In this document: piece after piece, positions 1 through 11,497 of the stretch | Numbering within the stretch: position 1 is the stretch's first letter | Layout: each line of letters opens with the position of its first letter | From: Parietaria judaica | Taxonomy: Eukaryota; Streptophyta; Magnoliopsida; Rosales; Urticaceae | NCBI GenBank assembly: GCA_954871525.1 | Contig: OX940868.1 | Coordinates: 9,414,056-9,478,055, forward strand | Direction: 5' to 3' | Length of the DNA stretch: 64,000 bases | The notes under the pieces: model-generated | What the model was told of the DNA's origin: nothing | Database searches by the model: none | Seen by the model: the letters and a program-made list of their open reading frames with translations, nothing else | Position numbers and translations under genes: made by a program

Positions 1-154
1 ACTTCAAAAAAATTACAAGTTTGAATTAGCAAATGGTGCAGACATAGTGTTCCGAAGAACCTCCAAGATTGCTCGGTTCTTCTACGCGGTCACACTAAGT
101 GTTGTACTTGTCGTCGCATCAAAGTACCTAATGTTTGCTAGTTTGGAAAAGTAG
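1..154 (+). pseudogene. 3' end of an unrecognised ORF (copy 1)
   Basis: This is the counterpart of the second half of the ORF at 41,068-41,529. It is open from the window edge to a TAG at 152-154 and includes a hydrophobic, membrane-segment-like run (FFYAVTLSVVLVVASKY). I do not recognise the family. The 5' part lies outside the window for this copy. Confidence 0.3.
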
Positions 155-599
155 ATAATGTTTTAGAAGTCATTTAATATGTTATTTTAAGTAAGTTATT
201 ATTTTATTTAGAAAATTACCTAGTTTATTTATGAAGCCGAAGAACGAGCTAAAAAGAAAGCGCTCAACACCGACACGTTTACTATTATTTCAATCCCGAA
301 GATTACTAGTTTTTTTTTGATGTATTAGTTTATGAACTTTCATGTTCCGATGTTTTTACCATTTCAGAAATCAATAAACGAATTATTTTTCATTCCCGTC
401 TTAAAATAATTTCAAGTTATCGGTGGGAAATTTTGTAAAGCTTTTAAATATTTAGGTTGAAAACTAAAATTTAATGTTTATTCAGGAAAAAATAATGAAT
501 TTTTAGAAATATAAATTAAAATATAAAAAAATCGAAATGAGCATAAATGAAGACATAGATTAGCTAACAACTACAATACTATACTAAAGTGGATGACGT
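155..599. other. AT-rich stretch without a recognised gene
   Basis: I see no coding signal on either strand between the unknown ORF and the first recognisable Argonaute block. The end of the PIWI domain, with its final catalytic histidine, would be expected here on the minus strand, but I could not find it. It has probably been lost. Confidence 0.5.
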
Positions 600-2555
600 T
601 AAAAACCAGCATCAAACTAAGGATTTCTTCCCATTGTTACTATTCTTATAGCATCCATTTCATGAAGCAAAAATTGACTGAATTGTCCCTCACCGACCAT
701 CCATGCCAACAAAAAGAAAAACAGCTTTGTTAAAAAAATGATGGAAGTCCTAATTTTCTCACCTAAACTAAAATAATCTGTAAAAGAGGATTTTCTTTGG
801 TTTCATTAGCCCGTTTAATTTGCAGAACACAAACAAGAGATCCATATTTGAAGTAAAGAACATAAAAGACAGTAAATCACTTTTTCCTAACAAAACGTGC
901 AATGTTTAACAAAACAAAGCAATAAATGTTCGACCTTATTATTCCCCCGTGAATCGAATTCCCTTGAGGATCGACATAAAGAGAGTAGAGGTCTTGTATG
1001 ATTTCTTCCCCATGGGCTTGGGCAGAGACGAGCCCTCGATACTTGGAAACCTTAGGCTAATCCATAGATGAAACAAACTATTCTCCACTCAGATTAGAAG
1101 TCAACCCTAAGGTGAAAAGAAGAAATAGAAATGAAGAAAGAAGTCAAAAAAACTTACTGCGACAATTGATGGGCTGGAAAAATCCCCTGGACGAGGATGG
1201 GTAACATCAACGTCGAATATTATGGTACGTGCCTCAGTCACAACTGGAAGAACCCTTCTCATTACATCTTGCAACACAGTGTTCCGACCACCGACGTAAA
1301 AAAAATTCCATTTACTCTTTATTCAAGTTTTGAATAAAATATAGACGTAAAAAACAAAGAAGCAAATGGGGCAATAATGGAAATAAATCTTGACGTTGAT
1401 CTTCAATGATAAATTAGCAAGGTACTACTCGTTATACTTGCCAACTTGCTTGAGTTGACAACATTGTGTGACTAGTCCTAGGTCCGTCTCACAAATTCGT
1501 TTTATCTTCCCTGAAATTAGAAACAAGGCACTCTTATAATCACAAGCTCTAGGCTCATATTATTTGACTTTGAACTCACCATAAGTTCCAGAAATTTCAT
1601 GCAATATAATGATAGGCAACTGTAGTTGCTTCCCGTTAGATGACTTCAATCTTTTTTCATTGAGCTTTACCAGAATATCCTCAATTTCTATTGGATTTGC
1701 AGAGAATATATGAATTACTGGTACAGACTTAAAAGCCTTCCGAGTTATCAAGAAAAATCAATTAGTTAGTCATGCAAATTCAATGATACTTATAATAAGG
1801 ATACAAGAGGGCTAGATTACATTCCAAACATACCATGCCTCTCTTGGTACACATGCTGACAAGATCGGTACAAAAATGACGCACGTAGTGTACGTTCCGA
1901 TCAGAGAAGTTTACACGAGTCAAAAAATCCACTTTTCCGCCATTTATCATTTTCTAGCATAATAAAATTTTAAAATAACTAAGCCACAAATTCATTAAAT
2001 GAAGATCAACAATTACCACATCTTTCACATGAAATGGAGCAAGAATAAACATCATATTAACGACAATCGGAATATAGTCATGTCTCTCCATCTAACTTTA
2101 TCAATCATATTCCATGCTCCATAGGGTTCTCCTTTGAGTTTGGACCAGTGCCGTGATATAAGAGCTGCATGCTAAACTAAACAAAGCAGATTGTCATATC
2201 AGTTAGCCACACGATAAAGATAAATAAATAAAAATAAAAATAATTTGTACCACTGGTGGATGCAAAACTCGAGCATCCACTGTGGCCAAATCTCCAGTTA
2301 TATTAATTCCAAATTGGTTGACGACATTTTTACTGTTGTACTCATTTGCCGAAATCATTTTCTTTATGTTGCGTTCTCAATTAGTAAGGTGTTGGCATGT
2401 TGCTCAAAGAATAATTCGAACTTGTCCTTTGTTCAATTTACTCGTATACTTTTCTCTACCTAATATTGTGCATATCTATAAAGAAAAACATATTAGAGGC
2501 AAAACTGAAATCACCAAGTCATATTCAAAAGTGGTATATTTTTAGTTATATTAAA

Positions 2556-3127
2556 GGGTTAATTGCGGCGAAAATACCCAACTTTTGGTCAAATTCTCTA
2601 CTGTGTATACAACCTCCGTAAATGGCAGCAAAAGTATCCAAACTTGACATTTGGGAGTTGACCGAGAAAATCCACCTATGTGGCAATCAGCCTTTGGTTA
2701 TTTTTATTAAACATATTAAGCAATTTCATTTCACTTGTGAACCGGATCGGAGGCGGAGCTTGAGTGAACCGTGAGCGGTAATTTTTTTCTTTATTTATTT
2801 TATTTGATCCACTTTTCTAAAATGAATAATTATATTTCATAATAAAACTAATAATGAATATTTAAATTTAAATATTCATTATTGGTTATTATAAAAAAAA
2901 TTAATTTTTTTTAAAATAATATTTTTAAATCATTTAATAAAATAATAATTACATGGCAGGCCACGTGGCAGCCAAGTGCCATGTGGCAAAGGCTGATTGC
3001 CACATAGGTAAGCTTTCTCGGTCAACTCCCAAATGCCAAGTTTGGGTACTTTAACCGCCATTTACGGAAATTGTATACACAGCAGAGAATTTGACCAAAG
3101 GTTGGGTATTTTTGCCGCAATTAACCC
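2556..3127. mobile_element. MITE, Mutator-like, inside the Argonaute relic (copy 1)
   Basis: The element is 572 bp with terminal inverted repeats of about 150 bp. It begins GGGTTAATTGCGGC and ends with the near complement. It is flanked by the perfect 9-bp direct repeat TATATTAAA (2,547-2,555 and 3,128-3,136), the target size of Mutator-type transposases. The centre contains a palindromic AT-rich core around 2,850-2,885. There is no coding capacity. It sits between two Argonaute blocks, so it landed in an intron of that gene. Confidence 0.9.
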
Positions 3128-3647
3128 TATATTAAATAGACAAGCAGGAGTACCTCTCACAAATATACTGCGCCATTAAAAACTCTCTCCTTTTTAAATT
3201 TTTTAAGCTATATCATGCAAAATGCAATAAGCGACACAAAAAATTAAGAAAAAAAAAATAGAATAACATTGTTACAACGTACTCACATAATTTTATTTAC
3301 TGGCTCCACAGATAAGCCAACGACCTTGTATGTTCTCTTATAATTCAAGTGAGTTCCCATTAACTTCACCGCTTTCAAGAATTGTTCAACCTGCAAAGAT
3401 ATAAACTTATTATTACTCTTGAAATAGGCATTTCTGCAACCAAACACACTAAGAAATATGGGTCTACAGAACTATAATATCACAGAGTCATACAGAAAAA
3501 AAAAAACAACATTTTTAAATGCATGATAAGTACCTTGAGTCGGTCTTGCTCTCTCAACTGAGCCGATGCATACTTAAACTGAGATATTTAAGAACAAAAT
3601 GAGTAACTAGAATAGCCTCATAGAATACCCTAGCTGACACATCTACA

Positions 3648-3665
3648 ATATATATATATATATAT
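3648..3665. repeat. (AT)n microsatellite, 18 bp in copy 1
   Basis: This is a pure AT/TA run. The matching site in copy 2 (45,022-45,049) is 28 bp, so this locus changed length after the duplication. Confidence 0.95.
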
Positions 3666-4762
3666 GGGGAACACGATGTTCAACTCAACCCAAGGAGTTA
3701 TACATAAATTAAATGTTGTAAATAAATGTTTAACAGAAAACATACCAACATTCAGGGAGAAACCCATTTGGGTAGGGCGAAAGAACTGGTAAAACCCCTT
3801 CCATTATTTGATTCCATCGCCAAACTCTCACTTGCCGCCCAGTGAAGGGTCAAAAAACGATCTGTCCACGATTGTATAATTGTAGAAGCATAAAACATAC
3901 ATATTAGAACAATACCACCCTTTCAACCAGGAAAAAGAAATAAAAACTCACAACGAACTTGAGTGATGGAGCTTGTCGTAAAACGTCATCCAGGAGTTGG
4001 ATTGTTTCTTAAAGAAAATCCGCCTGCCTGCCTTGAAGAAACTGCCGCAGCTCGGAGAGGTCAGAATTTTAAGCCAGCTTCAAAGACACCTTAAATTCAC
4101 AGACCGAGCGTATCCTGAAGTTATAAATGGAACTGTAAGACTAAGACATGTGCGGAATCAAAATGAGCTTTAAGAAAGTCATCCATATTCCAAGATATCT
4201 AGTATGAGCATAAATCCGTGCCGCATCATCGTCTTCATTCAGAGTAATGATAAACTCTTAAACAAACGGGAGCTCACCAACAATATACCATATATTCCTT
4301 CCATCATACGCTAGAAAATTTCTACCCAAATGCGATTGACTATACAACTGTTCAAGATGATTAATCAGGCTATTGACTGTCTTCGAGATGACCTCAAGAA
4401 TATTGGAGACCTTGTACAAATATCAATAATAATATGTCAAGAGAATAATGAGAGAATTAAACCATAAACTCCAATAATTATCTTGCACAAAAATTTAATG
4501 TCCTTTGAATATACATAACTGTCAATGGATCGCTAAAGGGCTCAAATGTACACACGAAGAAAGCTAGTGTCTCCAATGCATATATACCAAATAACATATG
4601 ATAAACAAGAATCTTTGGCCTCTCAGTGAATCAAGGCCTTTTAAATTTCGAGGCATTGGGAAGTGGCCTGGCCGTTGGGCCGGGCCTGACCTAATAAATG
4701 GTAATTCGGATAAAAAACGGGTATTACATCGGCAGAGATCACCAATAAAAATTAAGAGGATT

Positions 4763-5029
4763 TGTTTTGGTACCAATTCTCTAGATCTACGAAAAACACA
4801 AGAAGAACAAGAAACAAAGAGAAAAAATAAAAATTTGTGAGAAAAGTTTTTCTCTAATTAATCAAATGAAAAATAACAATAATTGAGTTACGAAAAAAAA
4901 AACACTAACACTAATATTTATAGAGGACCAGAAAACGAAACCCTAGCAAAAACTTCCTAAAATAAACTCAATCAAATTTTCTACATTTATATTCGAATCC
5001 TAACAGAATTAGGAAACCAAATAATATCA
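4763..5029 (-). mobile_element. 3' LTR of an old truncated Copia element (copy 1)
   Basis: On the minus strand this stretch starts TGATATTATTTGG after a purine-rich run, carries a TATA box (complement of 4,914-4,922) and ends ACCAAAACA. That gives a 267-bp TG...CA unit just downstream of the pol remnant, where the 3' LTR should be. The second LTR is gone, so the exact ends are inferred from the termini alone. Confidence 0.55.
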
Positions 5030-5285
5030 AATCTCCAAACTTGCTCCTCATGTTTTGCACCTTCTGAAAATGGATCTGCTATCTTCTGGTCAAGTGTTCC
5101 TCGCAGAGCTGCTAAGGTCTATTTTTGCATGGGGCATTCCTGGTAGGGGATTTTATGCTAGGGAGCCACTTTTTCCCTAGGTTACTCGTGGTAAGGGCTT
5201 TTCTTCTCGGGCACTTTCATGCTAGGGGAAGTTCCAGTATAGATATTTCCGCTAGCGGTTGAGCCAAGTCTGGCTTAGACTCACA

Positions 5286-7143
5286 TTCTCTCTTGTAAGC
5301 TTGAATTGGATCGAGGTTCTTCACCCCGAGCAACTCTCTCATCTCCACGAAGTTAAATCTTGCTAGAGACTTGGTGAGTATGTCTGCACGCTATTCCCTT
5401 GTGCTGACAAACTCCCAACGATCTCCCGCTTCTCTACACACTCGCGAATATAATGAAACTGAGTGTGTCTGTGTTTGCTTCGACCATGAAAAACTGGGTT
5501 CTTCATCAACACTATTGTGGACTTGTTGTCCAAGTAGAGTGTAAATGGCTTCTGCTCGGCTCCGGTCACTTCACTTAGTAGCCCCTTCAACCAAATAGCT
5601 TGATAAGCTGGTGCGGTTGCTTCACATGAGGATAGAGCTACAATATTCTGCTTTTGAACGTCATCCCTCCGGTACTCTTCCTATCATCGATGTCACTGGC
5701 CAGATCAATTTCAGTGAAGCCGACTAGCTCTCTTCTAATCCCGTGGCTCTTCCACAGTGGATCCCGAAGTCCGTCGTTCCCTTTACGTAGAACAAGATGT
5801 TCTTACCACATGCTAGTGTGCGCTTGTGGGCTTCTACATGAATCGACTAACTAAGCCGACTACGTGTGAAATATTTGTTTGGGTGTAGTTGAGATACCTC
5901 AGTAACCCGATCACGCTTCTGTATTCCGTGGGATCCAGTTCTTTTCCTTCAGCATCCTTCCCGAGCTGCAGCTTTGCCTCCATTGGGTATTTACTCGGGT
6001 TGCAATCCGCCATCTTAAAGCGATTGAGGATCTTCTCCTTGTAGGCCGACTGCTTCAGTGTGACGCAGTTTTTCTTCTTCTCGACCTCGATGCCGAGGTA
6101 ATATAAAAGTAATCTAAGGTCACTCATCTTGAATTCGGCCATCACTTCCTCAATGTCTACTTCTTGCCTCTGCACGTAGCCTTCGGCTACTAGCCTTGCC
6201 TTGTGCTTTAGGACATTGTCCTTGATGTCTTTCTTGAGCTTGTACACCCACTTAAGATCGATGGGCTTCTGATCTTTGGGTAGGTTGGTGAGCTCCCACG
6301 TCCTTTTCTTTTCTTGAGGATTCTAGCTCCTTCTCCATTGCCTCCTGACATTCTTGCTTGCTTTCTGCCTCTTGGTAGTTGGCTGGCTCCTCGGTGCATA
6401 ACAAGGAAAACTATTCTAGGTTCATATCCACATCTTATGCCTCTTCGTATACTTCTGCTAGGGGATTGAATCCCCTTGGGCCATCCTTAATCGAGGAATC
6501 TCCGAGCTGGACGGGTTGGTGCTCAGACTGGGTGTCCTGGGTGTACCCGAGCAGGAATCTCTGGTGGGGGTTTAAGAGCTAGTACGGGTACCCAAGCTAG
6601 TGGGGTTACCCGAGCTGGATGTTGCTGACCATCTGTGTTTGACAAAGTCTTCTTCTACTTCGAACTCAACTGCTCTGTTCGGGCTCACTGTTCTGATCGC
6701 GCCAATCCCACTTCTTCTCTTCTTTGAACACGACGTCTCTGCTCATGTGGATCTTGCCGCACTGGGGAAAAAAGTTTATGTGTCCTTGACGCCAAGGTAC
6801 ACCATCGTCTGACTCCTGTCATCGAGCTTCTTGAGGTGGGAGCCCACCGTCTTCATATACACGATGCGCCGAAACACTCTCACGTCCTCCAGATGGGGTT
6901 TCTTCCCGTTCCACACCTCGTAGGGGGTGCCTCTCCTAGCGCCTTCGTTGGAAAATAGTTTAGCAAATAGACCGCGTGCCTCGCTGGGACTTGCATGCTC
7001 TTCAGCAAACTGTTTGTTGTGTCCATCATTGTCTAGTTTCATCTCTCCACCATACAATTCTATTGATGAGTGTACGGTACAGTCAGGTGGCGCTCGACTC
7101 CTTTCTCATCGCGGAACTCTCCGAACTGGTGGGATGTGAAATC
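5286..7143 (-). pseudogene. Truncated Copia pol remnant: integrase, RT and RNase H pieces (copy 1)
   Basis: Minus-strand reading gives, from right to left, an integrase core (7,143 to about 6,776, with FTSHQFGEF, LTVPYTHQ and TPYEVWNGKKP), a reverse transcriptase piece (6,247-5,834, with ARLVAEGYVQRQEVDIEEV, YYLGIEVEKK and LLRYLNY), and RNase H (5,590-5,286, with LYLDNKST, FHGRSKHRHTQFHYIREC and ADILTKSLA). Stops and frameshifts abound. The centre of the RT, including the expected YVDD catalytic motif, is missing between IEEV and MAEFKMSD. The integrase stops exactly where the long LTR begins at 7,144, so that insertion or an associated rearrangement removed gag, protease and the 5' LTR. Confidence 0.88.
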
Positions 7144-9464
7144 TGTTGGACGTGTTTCCTTAAACAAGTTGTCTTTTCTCTTTTTGTATTTTGACCAAAG
7201 TCGTTGAATAAAAGATGTTACTTATTTGTTTTTAATCATATTATAGTTTCCGGTAGAGTAAAATAGAATGCGTTCCATAGTTCATAAATAATGCAATTAT
7301 GTTATTATTATCATAACCGAGTCAATGTAAGGAAGAGTTAATAATCACCATGACTTGATTAACTGAGTGGGAGCTCATTAATCAGATAAGGTCATTAATT
7401 TGATTAAGTGATATAATCATACTATGAATTAAGTGTGTGTGTCACACACACAAGAAGTGAATTAGGTATGAAGCGACTTCATACTGGACTAGACCAGACT
7501 TAAACTCCGGAAGTTATCAAATAAGACCGTCACTGATAAATTGGAGTTGAGTCACTAGTAGATGATCAAATGGATATTCGATCTAAGTCCAGAGTGACCT
7601 CGAGCCTGGACTGTTGAATTTATTGTTCTTTTCTTTAACTATTAAAGAACAGATTTAGTGTCGTTCCCAATGTTGTTATTTTTGGAACATGATAGTCAAC
7701 ATATAAAGGTAGCTTGGTCATAAAAACATACATCACATAGCTCTCTTCAGCGTCAAGATGATGCATTTGATTGTTAGTTATGGGAAGTGATGGGTCCCGT
7801 GCGCAACTTATGAATCGAAACAATAAGTGGGTTACTCACAATATTACTAACTGAGTTGAGGATGAAAATACAGTGAGAGGAATAACAATAATCACCGCAT
7901 GTTTGTGTGTGGATCATCAAGTGAAAGATGAATAACCCAAATTTTATTGTATCAATGGGCACCTTGTTATAAAAGAAATAATATATATTTTATCATCAGA
8001 GAGTGGAGCCTCGGGTTTATAGTGGAATAACACCGAGGTTAGAAGAACCACTAGAAGTTCGTTGGAGCTTCAGTGATACGGGTCCATGGTCTCAGGATAG
8101 CTCCGGAACAGATGATATGTCGTGAGTTAAACATTCGATATATTTTATCATATGTCAGGATTTATAAAACTAAAGTATGGGTCAGATTTTGGAAGTTTTA
8201 TTTTTGACGTGGCAAAAATACAAAAATTTGGTGCTGGAAATTTAGCTAATAAAAGAAAGTAGAATTTGGATTTTTTATCAACTGGAAAGTTGTTGGAAAT
8301 TTAATTCTAACAAACTTTGCTTTCGGGAACTAAGTCGTTTTGATGTACGGTTTGTAATTTAAGTAATTTCCAAGTTTCTGATCGGTATCGGGAAATTAAA
8401 AAATTATATCACATGGCACAGATTTAAATGATGGTGTTGTACCATGACATTATGTGATTTTAATATCAGTTAATTATGATATAATTTAATTATTTGCATT
8501 TAATTATTAATATTCTTATTAATAATTAATTAATAATGGACATGTATATATGGCATGAATAATTTGAATCTATCAAGAAAGAAAATCAAATTCTATTGCT
8601 TGGTAATTAAGCTTGGAGAGTTGACTTTGTCCTAAATCAAGATAGTCCATTAGATTGGTTATGGAATTAATACCAACCACTGGATCTAGCTTATTGATTT
8701 TGAATTTTCCATATGCAGATATAGGAAATTTGAATTCTCTTATATAAAGAATTGATTGGATAATTGATTTATTCATGGTTTCCCTATTTGGTCAAATCCC
8801 TAATTAGTTAGAACAATTGGTGTTTCAATCTTGGCCATTGGTTTGGAATGATTAATTATATTTGCCCATTATAGAATTCAAAATTAGGGAGGAAAACTTA
8901 CCTAATTGGTTTTTCCTAGAGCCTATAAATAGAGAGCTCATTCTACACATTTCACACACCTATCCCTATTACAAGAATTATATCTTTCTCTAGAGTCTGT
9001 GAATTTCCTAGCCTCCAAGCTTTCTTTTCTGGTTCAGCTTTGTGAGACATTGTACTCCAGAAGCTTTAACATAACATTCAGTTAAAGTTTTTCGATGAGG
9101 TCCTGCCGGTGAACGCCACACTTGAGTACGAGGAGTTTCCCTCACCATAGGCGAAGCCCTGCCCAGTTCAGAACGGGCAGCCGAAATCGTCATCACTTGA
9201 GGTACGACCTTATGCATCTGGTCAATAAATGGAACCTTTATTTACAGTTTATTTATTTCCTATAGACTAGATTATTAATAATGAATTTATGTAAAGTTAA
9301 ATTGCTAATAATTTATCGGATCTTGATTTTGGTTATTATCCGATGTTCGATCCGTTGTACGGCTAACAAGTTTTTTGCTATAAATAATTTTTAAATGTTA
9401 CCTGGACGGTTCAACGGCATAAATTGTAATAATATTATCGGGAAACGCAATGAACTTCCCAACA
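7144..9464 (+). mobile_element. Long 5' LTR (2.3 kb) of a truncated retroelement (copy 1)
   Basis: The unit begins TGTTGGACG and ends CCCAACA, an inverted TG...CA pair. A TATA box (TATAAATA, 8,924-8,931) precedes a CA-rich leader. An AATAAA follows at 9,224-9,229. A tRNA-Met primer site lies directly downstream, which makes this a plus-strand 5' LTR with U3 of about 1.8 kb. I found no 3' LTR and no coding region belonging to it in the window. It interrupts the integrase of the older Copia at 7,143. Confidence 0.75.
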
Positions 9465-10629
9465 ATTAGTATCAGAGCCATGGTTCAAGGATAAATAATA
9501 CATAATATATTTAAGGTTTTAAATTGAACGAATTATTTGATGAATAAATTGATTTTAAAATTGAAATTTACAATTTCTAGTATTAAAGTTGATTTAATAT
9601 TAAGTAATTACCGGACCTAACTTTTCGGATCGGGTAATGGGCCGACCTGCACTAGGCATCCTTACCCGTGGGGCAAGGGAGTGAGGTTGTTGGAACAGCC
9701 CTGAGCACTTTGGCTTGGCCCAGGCCACGGGAAGCATAGCCCAGGCCATTCGCCCAGCGCGCAAGGGCGCGCCCAGTGAGCGTTGCTCACGCCCAGCGCA
9801 TAGGCAGCCGACGTGAAGTGAGGCCTAGCCCAGCGCACGCTACCTGGCATCGTTTGTAGGTTTCAAGGCCCAGCCCGTGGTCAATCCGTGGGCACGTGGG
9901 CCCGGGTTTAAGTCCGATTAGCCCACGTGCTTAATTTTCTTAATAGGGTCGGATTTCTAAATGTGACCCAAAACTAGAACACTTTCAATAAAAATTCTTC
10001 ATTTTTTTATTCTAGATTTACATTATCGTTTAAAATAAAAATGGGGTTTTCTTCCATTAGTGTTGAATGTTGATTAAGCTCTACTATCAATTATTTTCTT
10101 TTACTTCTCTTATTTCTTTTATCTCACAATCGAGTAATTTATTTATTATATACTTGTGGATTGCTAATTCATTGACTTATACGATAACAATTTTATATCT
10201 GAACGATACATTTTTTTACTACATTAATATTTATATTGTTATAGGTTCTTTTCGGAGGGTATGATTTCAAATATAATATATGTTAAAATATAATTAATTT
10301 AATTACATAAAAAAATTAATAAGTAAAAACAAAGAACGTTACAAAAAATATTTTAGTGAGAATAATTCTCATTGTTAACATCTAGTGAAGAACAATTTGG
10401 CATTTCGTATATATAATAATGAATAAATTTATCAAGAAAATAGCCATTTTCTTAATTTATTAAATATGTTAAATATTAACATACCCAAAAAAATTTCTTT
10501 TTGATTTTTCACCGAATGCCTCCAAATAAGTTGGGCCAGACTCTCACTCTCCTTGGCCCAGTTAAGTGGTGGGCTCGTTACTATTGCCTCGCTGCATGTT
10601 GCTTCTTTATTGTCGTTTTTTAAGGTTAA
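9465..10629 (+). mobile_element. Primer site and leader of the truncated retroelement (copy 1)
   Basis: Bases 9,467-9,480 (TAGTATCAGAGCCA) match the initiator-Met tRNA primer-binding site with one mismatch at the second base. The leader has a GC-rich block rich in GCCC/GGGC (about 9,640-9,920), then AT-rich DNA. There is no gag ORF. The right edge is taken where DUF1985-A homology resumes at about 10,630. Whether the leader ends there by truncation is inferred. Confidence 0.6.
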
Positions 10630-10676
10630 CTAGTTTTACCAGGATGGGGTAATAACACTCCGAAGACGAAGCAGAG
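10630..10676 (-). pseudogene. DUF1985 paralogue A, distal exon fragment (copy 1)
   Basis: The minus-strand reading CFVFGVLLPHPGKT matches the block following SNEDRTRLA in paralogue C (SFVFGVFLPYPGET). It continues the exon that stops at 16,338 on the far side of the Copia element. Homology ends at about 10,630, so the rest of the gene is lost. Bases 10,672-10,676 (CAGAG) are the target duplication. Confidence 0.75.
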
Positions 10677-11446
10677 TGTTGGGCTTATTAGTCAAAAGCC
10701 CAGCCCAAGAATGAGTCTCCCCACTTGAAATAAACGACATGATTAAACGACCAATGTCGTACGAGGTAAGAAACGACAGAACAAGGTAAGATCACTTTAT
10801 TCAATGTCGAATTAGGGTTTCCTTTACACAAGCTTTCTCTCCTTCTCTCTTCTACCCTCTCTCACGCTCTAACCCTCCTCGCCGCTCTGCTATGGTTTGC
10901 GATTCCCAGCTACCCACGCCGGAGCTCCGGTCGCCTCTCGCACCCGAAGTTGCCTCCTCCGTCTAGCTGAAGCTCGCGCGTCAATGGCGGCTTCGTCTTT
11001 GCACGTCCCTCCTGGAGAGAAGCTTCCCGTGAAGCTTGAGCTGCCTGAAGGAGAAGATCCCGGCGCCGAAGAAGACTGGACCGTCTTCTTCTTTCCAAAC
11101 GATGAGGTCGTCGCAATCCCGACAAGGACTGAACCTCAAGTCTGCCGCCGAATCCACCGATCGAAGAAGGTAACCTCCGATCTCTGATCTCTTCTTCTCA
11201 GATTCTCCTAGGGCACAGAGTAGAATAGGTATCACGCACTGAGTGTGTGTCTGGGTTGCTCTGTATTGTAGAAACTTCCTTTTAGGGTTTTCTTGTGCAG
11301 TGACCAAGAAGAGTTGAGTAACCTCCTCTTCAACTGATTCTGTTATTTGGGTTTTTCTTCAGGTTGCATGCCGTTGACTCACAGTAAACTGGTCCTTGGC
11401 TGGTGATAGAAGGCGGGTCACTGTGGCTCACAGACGGGGACTTACA
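10677..11446 (-). repeat. 3' LTR of the young Copia (copy 1)
   Basis: The LTR starts TGTTGGGC and ends CTTACA on the plus strand. The complement of 10,796-10,801 is AATAAA, a plausible poly-A signal in sense orientation. It differs from the right LTR at about 10 bases plus one indel. Two of these substitutions and the indel are also present between the LTRs of copy 2, so they arose before the duplication. Confidence 0.95.
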
Positions 11447-11467
11447 ATCTCCACCTTGAGCTCAGTG
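11447..11467 (-). promoter_or_regulatory. Polypurine tract of the young Copia
   Basis: On the minus strand the sequence directly before the 3' LTR reads AAGGTGGAGAT, the purine-rich plus-strand primer typical of Copia elements. The same tract is in copy 2 at 52,848-52,868. Confidence 0.75.
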
Positions 11468-11497
11468 TTACTGCCTCTCACCAGCCTTTTCCTTGCA

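Larger units (their letters stand above)
600..4450 (-). pseudogene. Decayed Argonaute gene, exon relics from N domain to PIWI (copy 1)
   Basis: Argonautes bind small RNAs and use them to silence matching transcripts or loci. No long ORF survives, but minus-strand translation gives successive blocks in family order. These are an N-domain block with AYDGRNIWY (about 4,263-4,410), FKVSLKLA and FLQGRQADF (3,955-4,115), RPTQMGLSLN (3,750-3,875), a PAZ-side block (3,535-3,640 and 3,290-3,392), VARV-type residues of the linker/MID side (2,252-2,440), MINGGKVDF (1,838-1,955), the MID block (1,560-1,751), GKIKRICETDLGLV (1,388-1,512), [10 protein letters not shown] plus [10 protein letters not shown] with the first PIWI aspartate (1,157-1,300), KYRGLVSAQAH (945-1,075), and GEGQF...DAIR (643-706). 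Blocks are separated by intron-like AT-rich DNA, so this is a decayed genomic gene and not a retrocopy. Stops break several blocks, e.g. TAG at 1,057-1,059 in place of a conserved Trp, and two in the FLQGRQADF block. The PIWI end is missing. The subfamily is undetermined, perhaps AGO1/5-like. Confidence 0.88.

Noticed and set aside
2245..2545. Plus-strand ORFs of 72 and 87 codons
   Set aside because: They are antisense to an Argonaute block that reads correctly on the minus strand, and have no coding character of their own.
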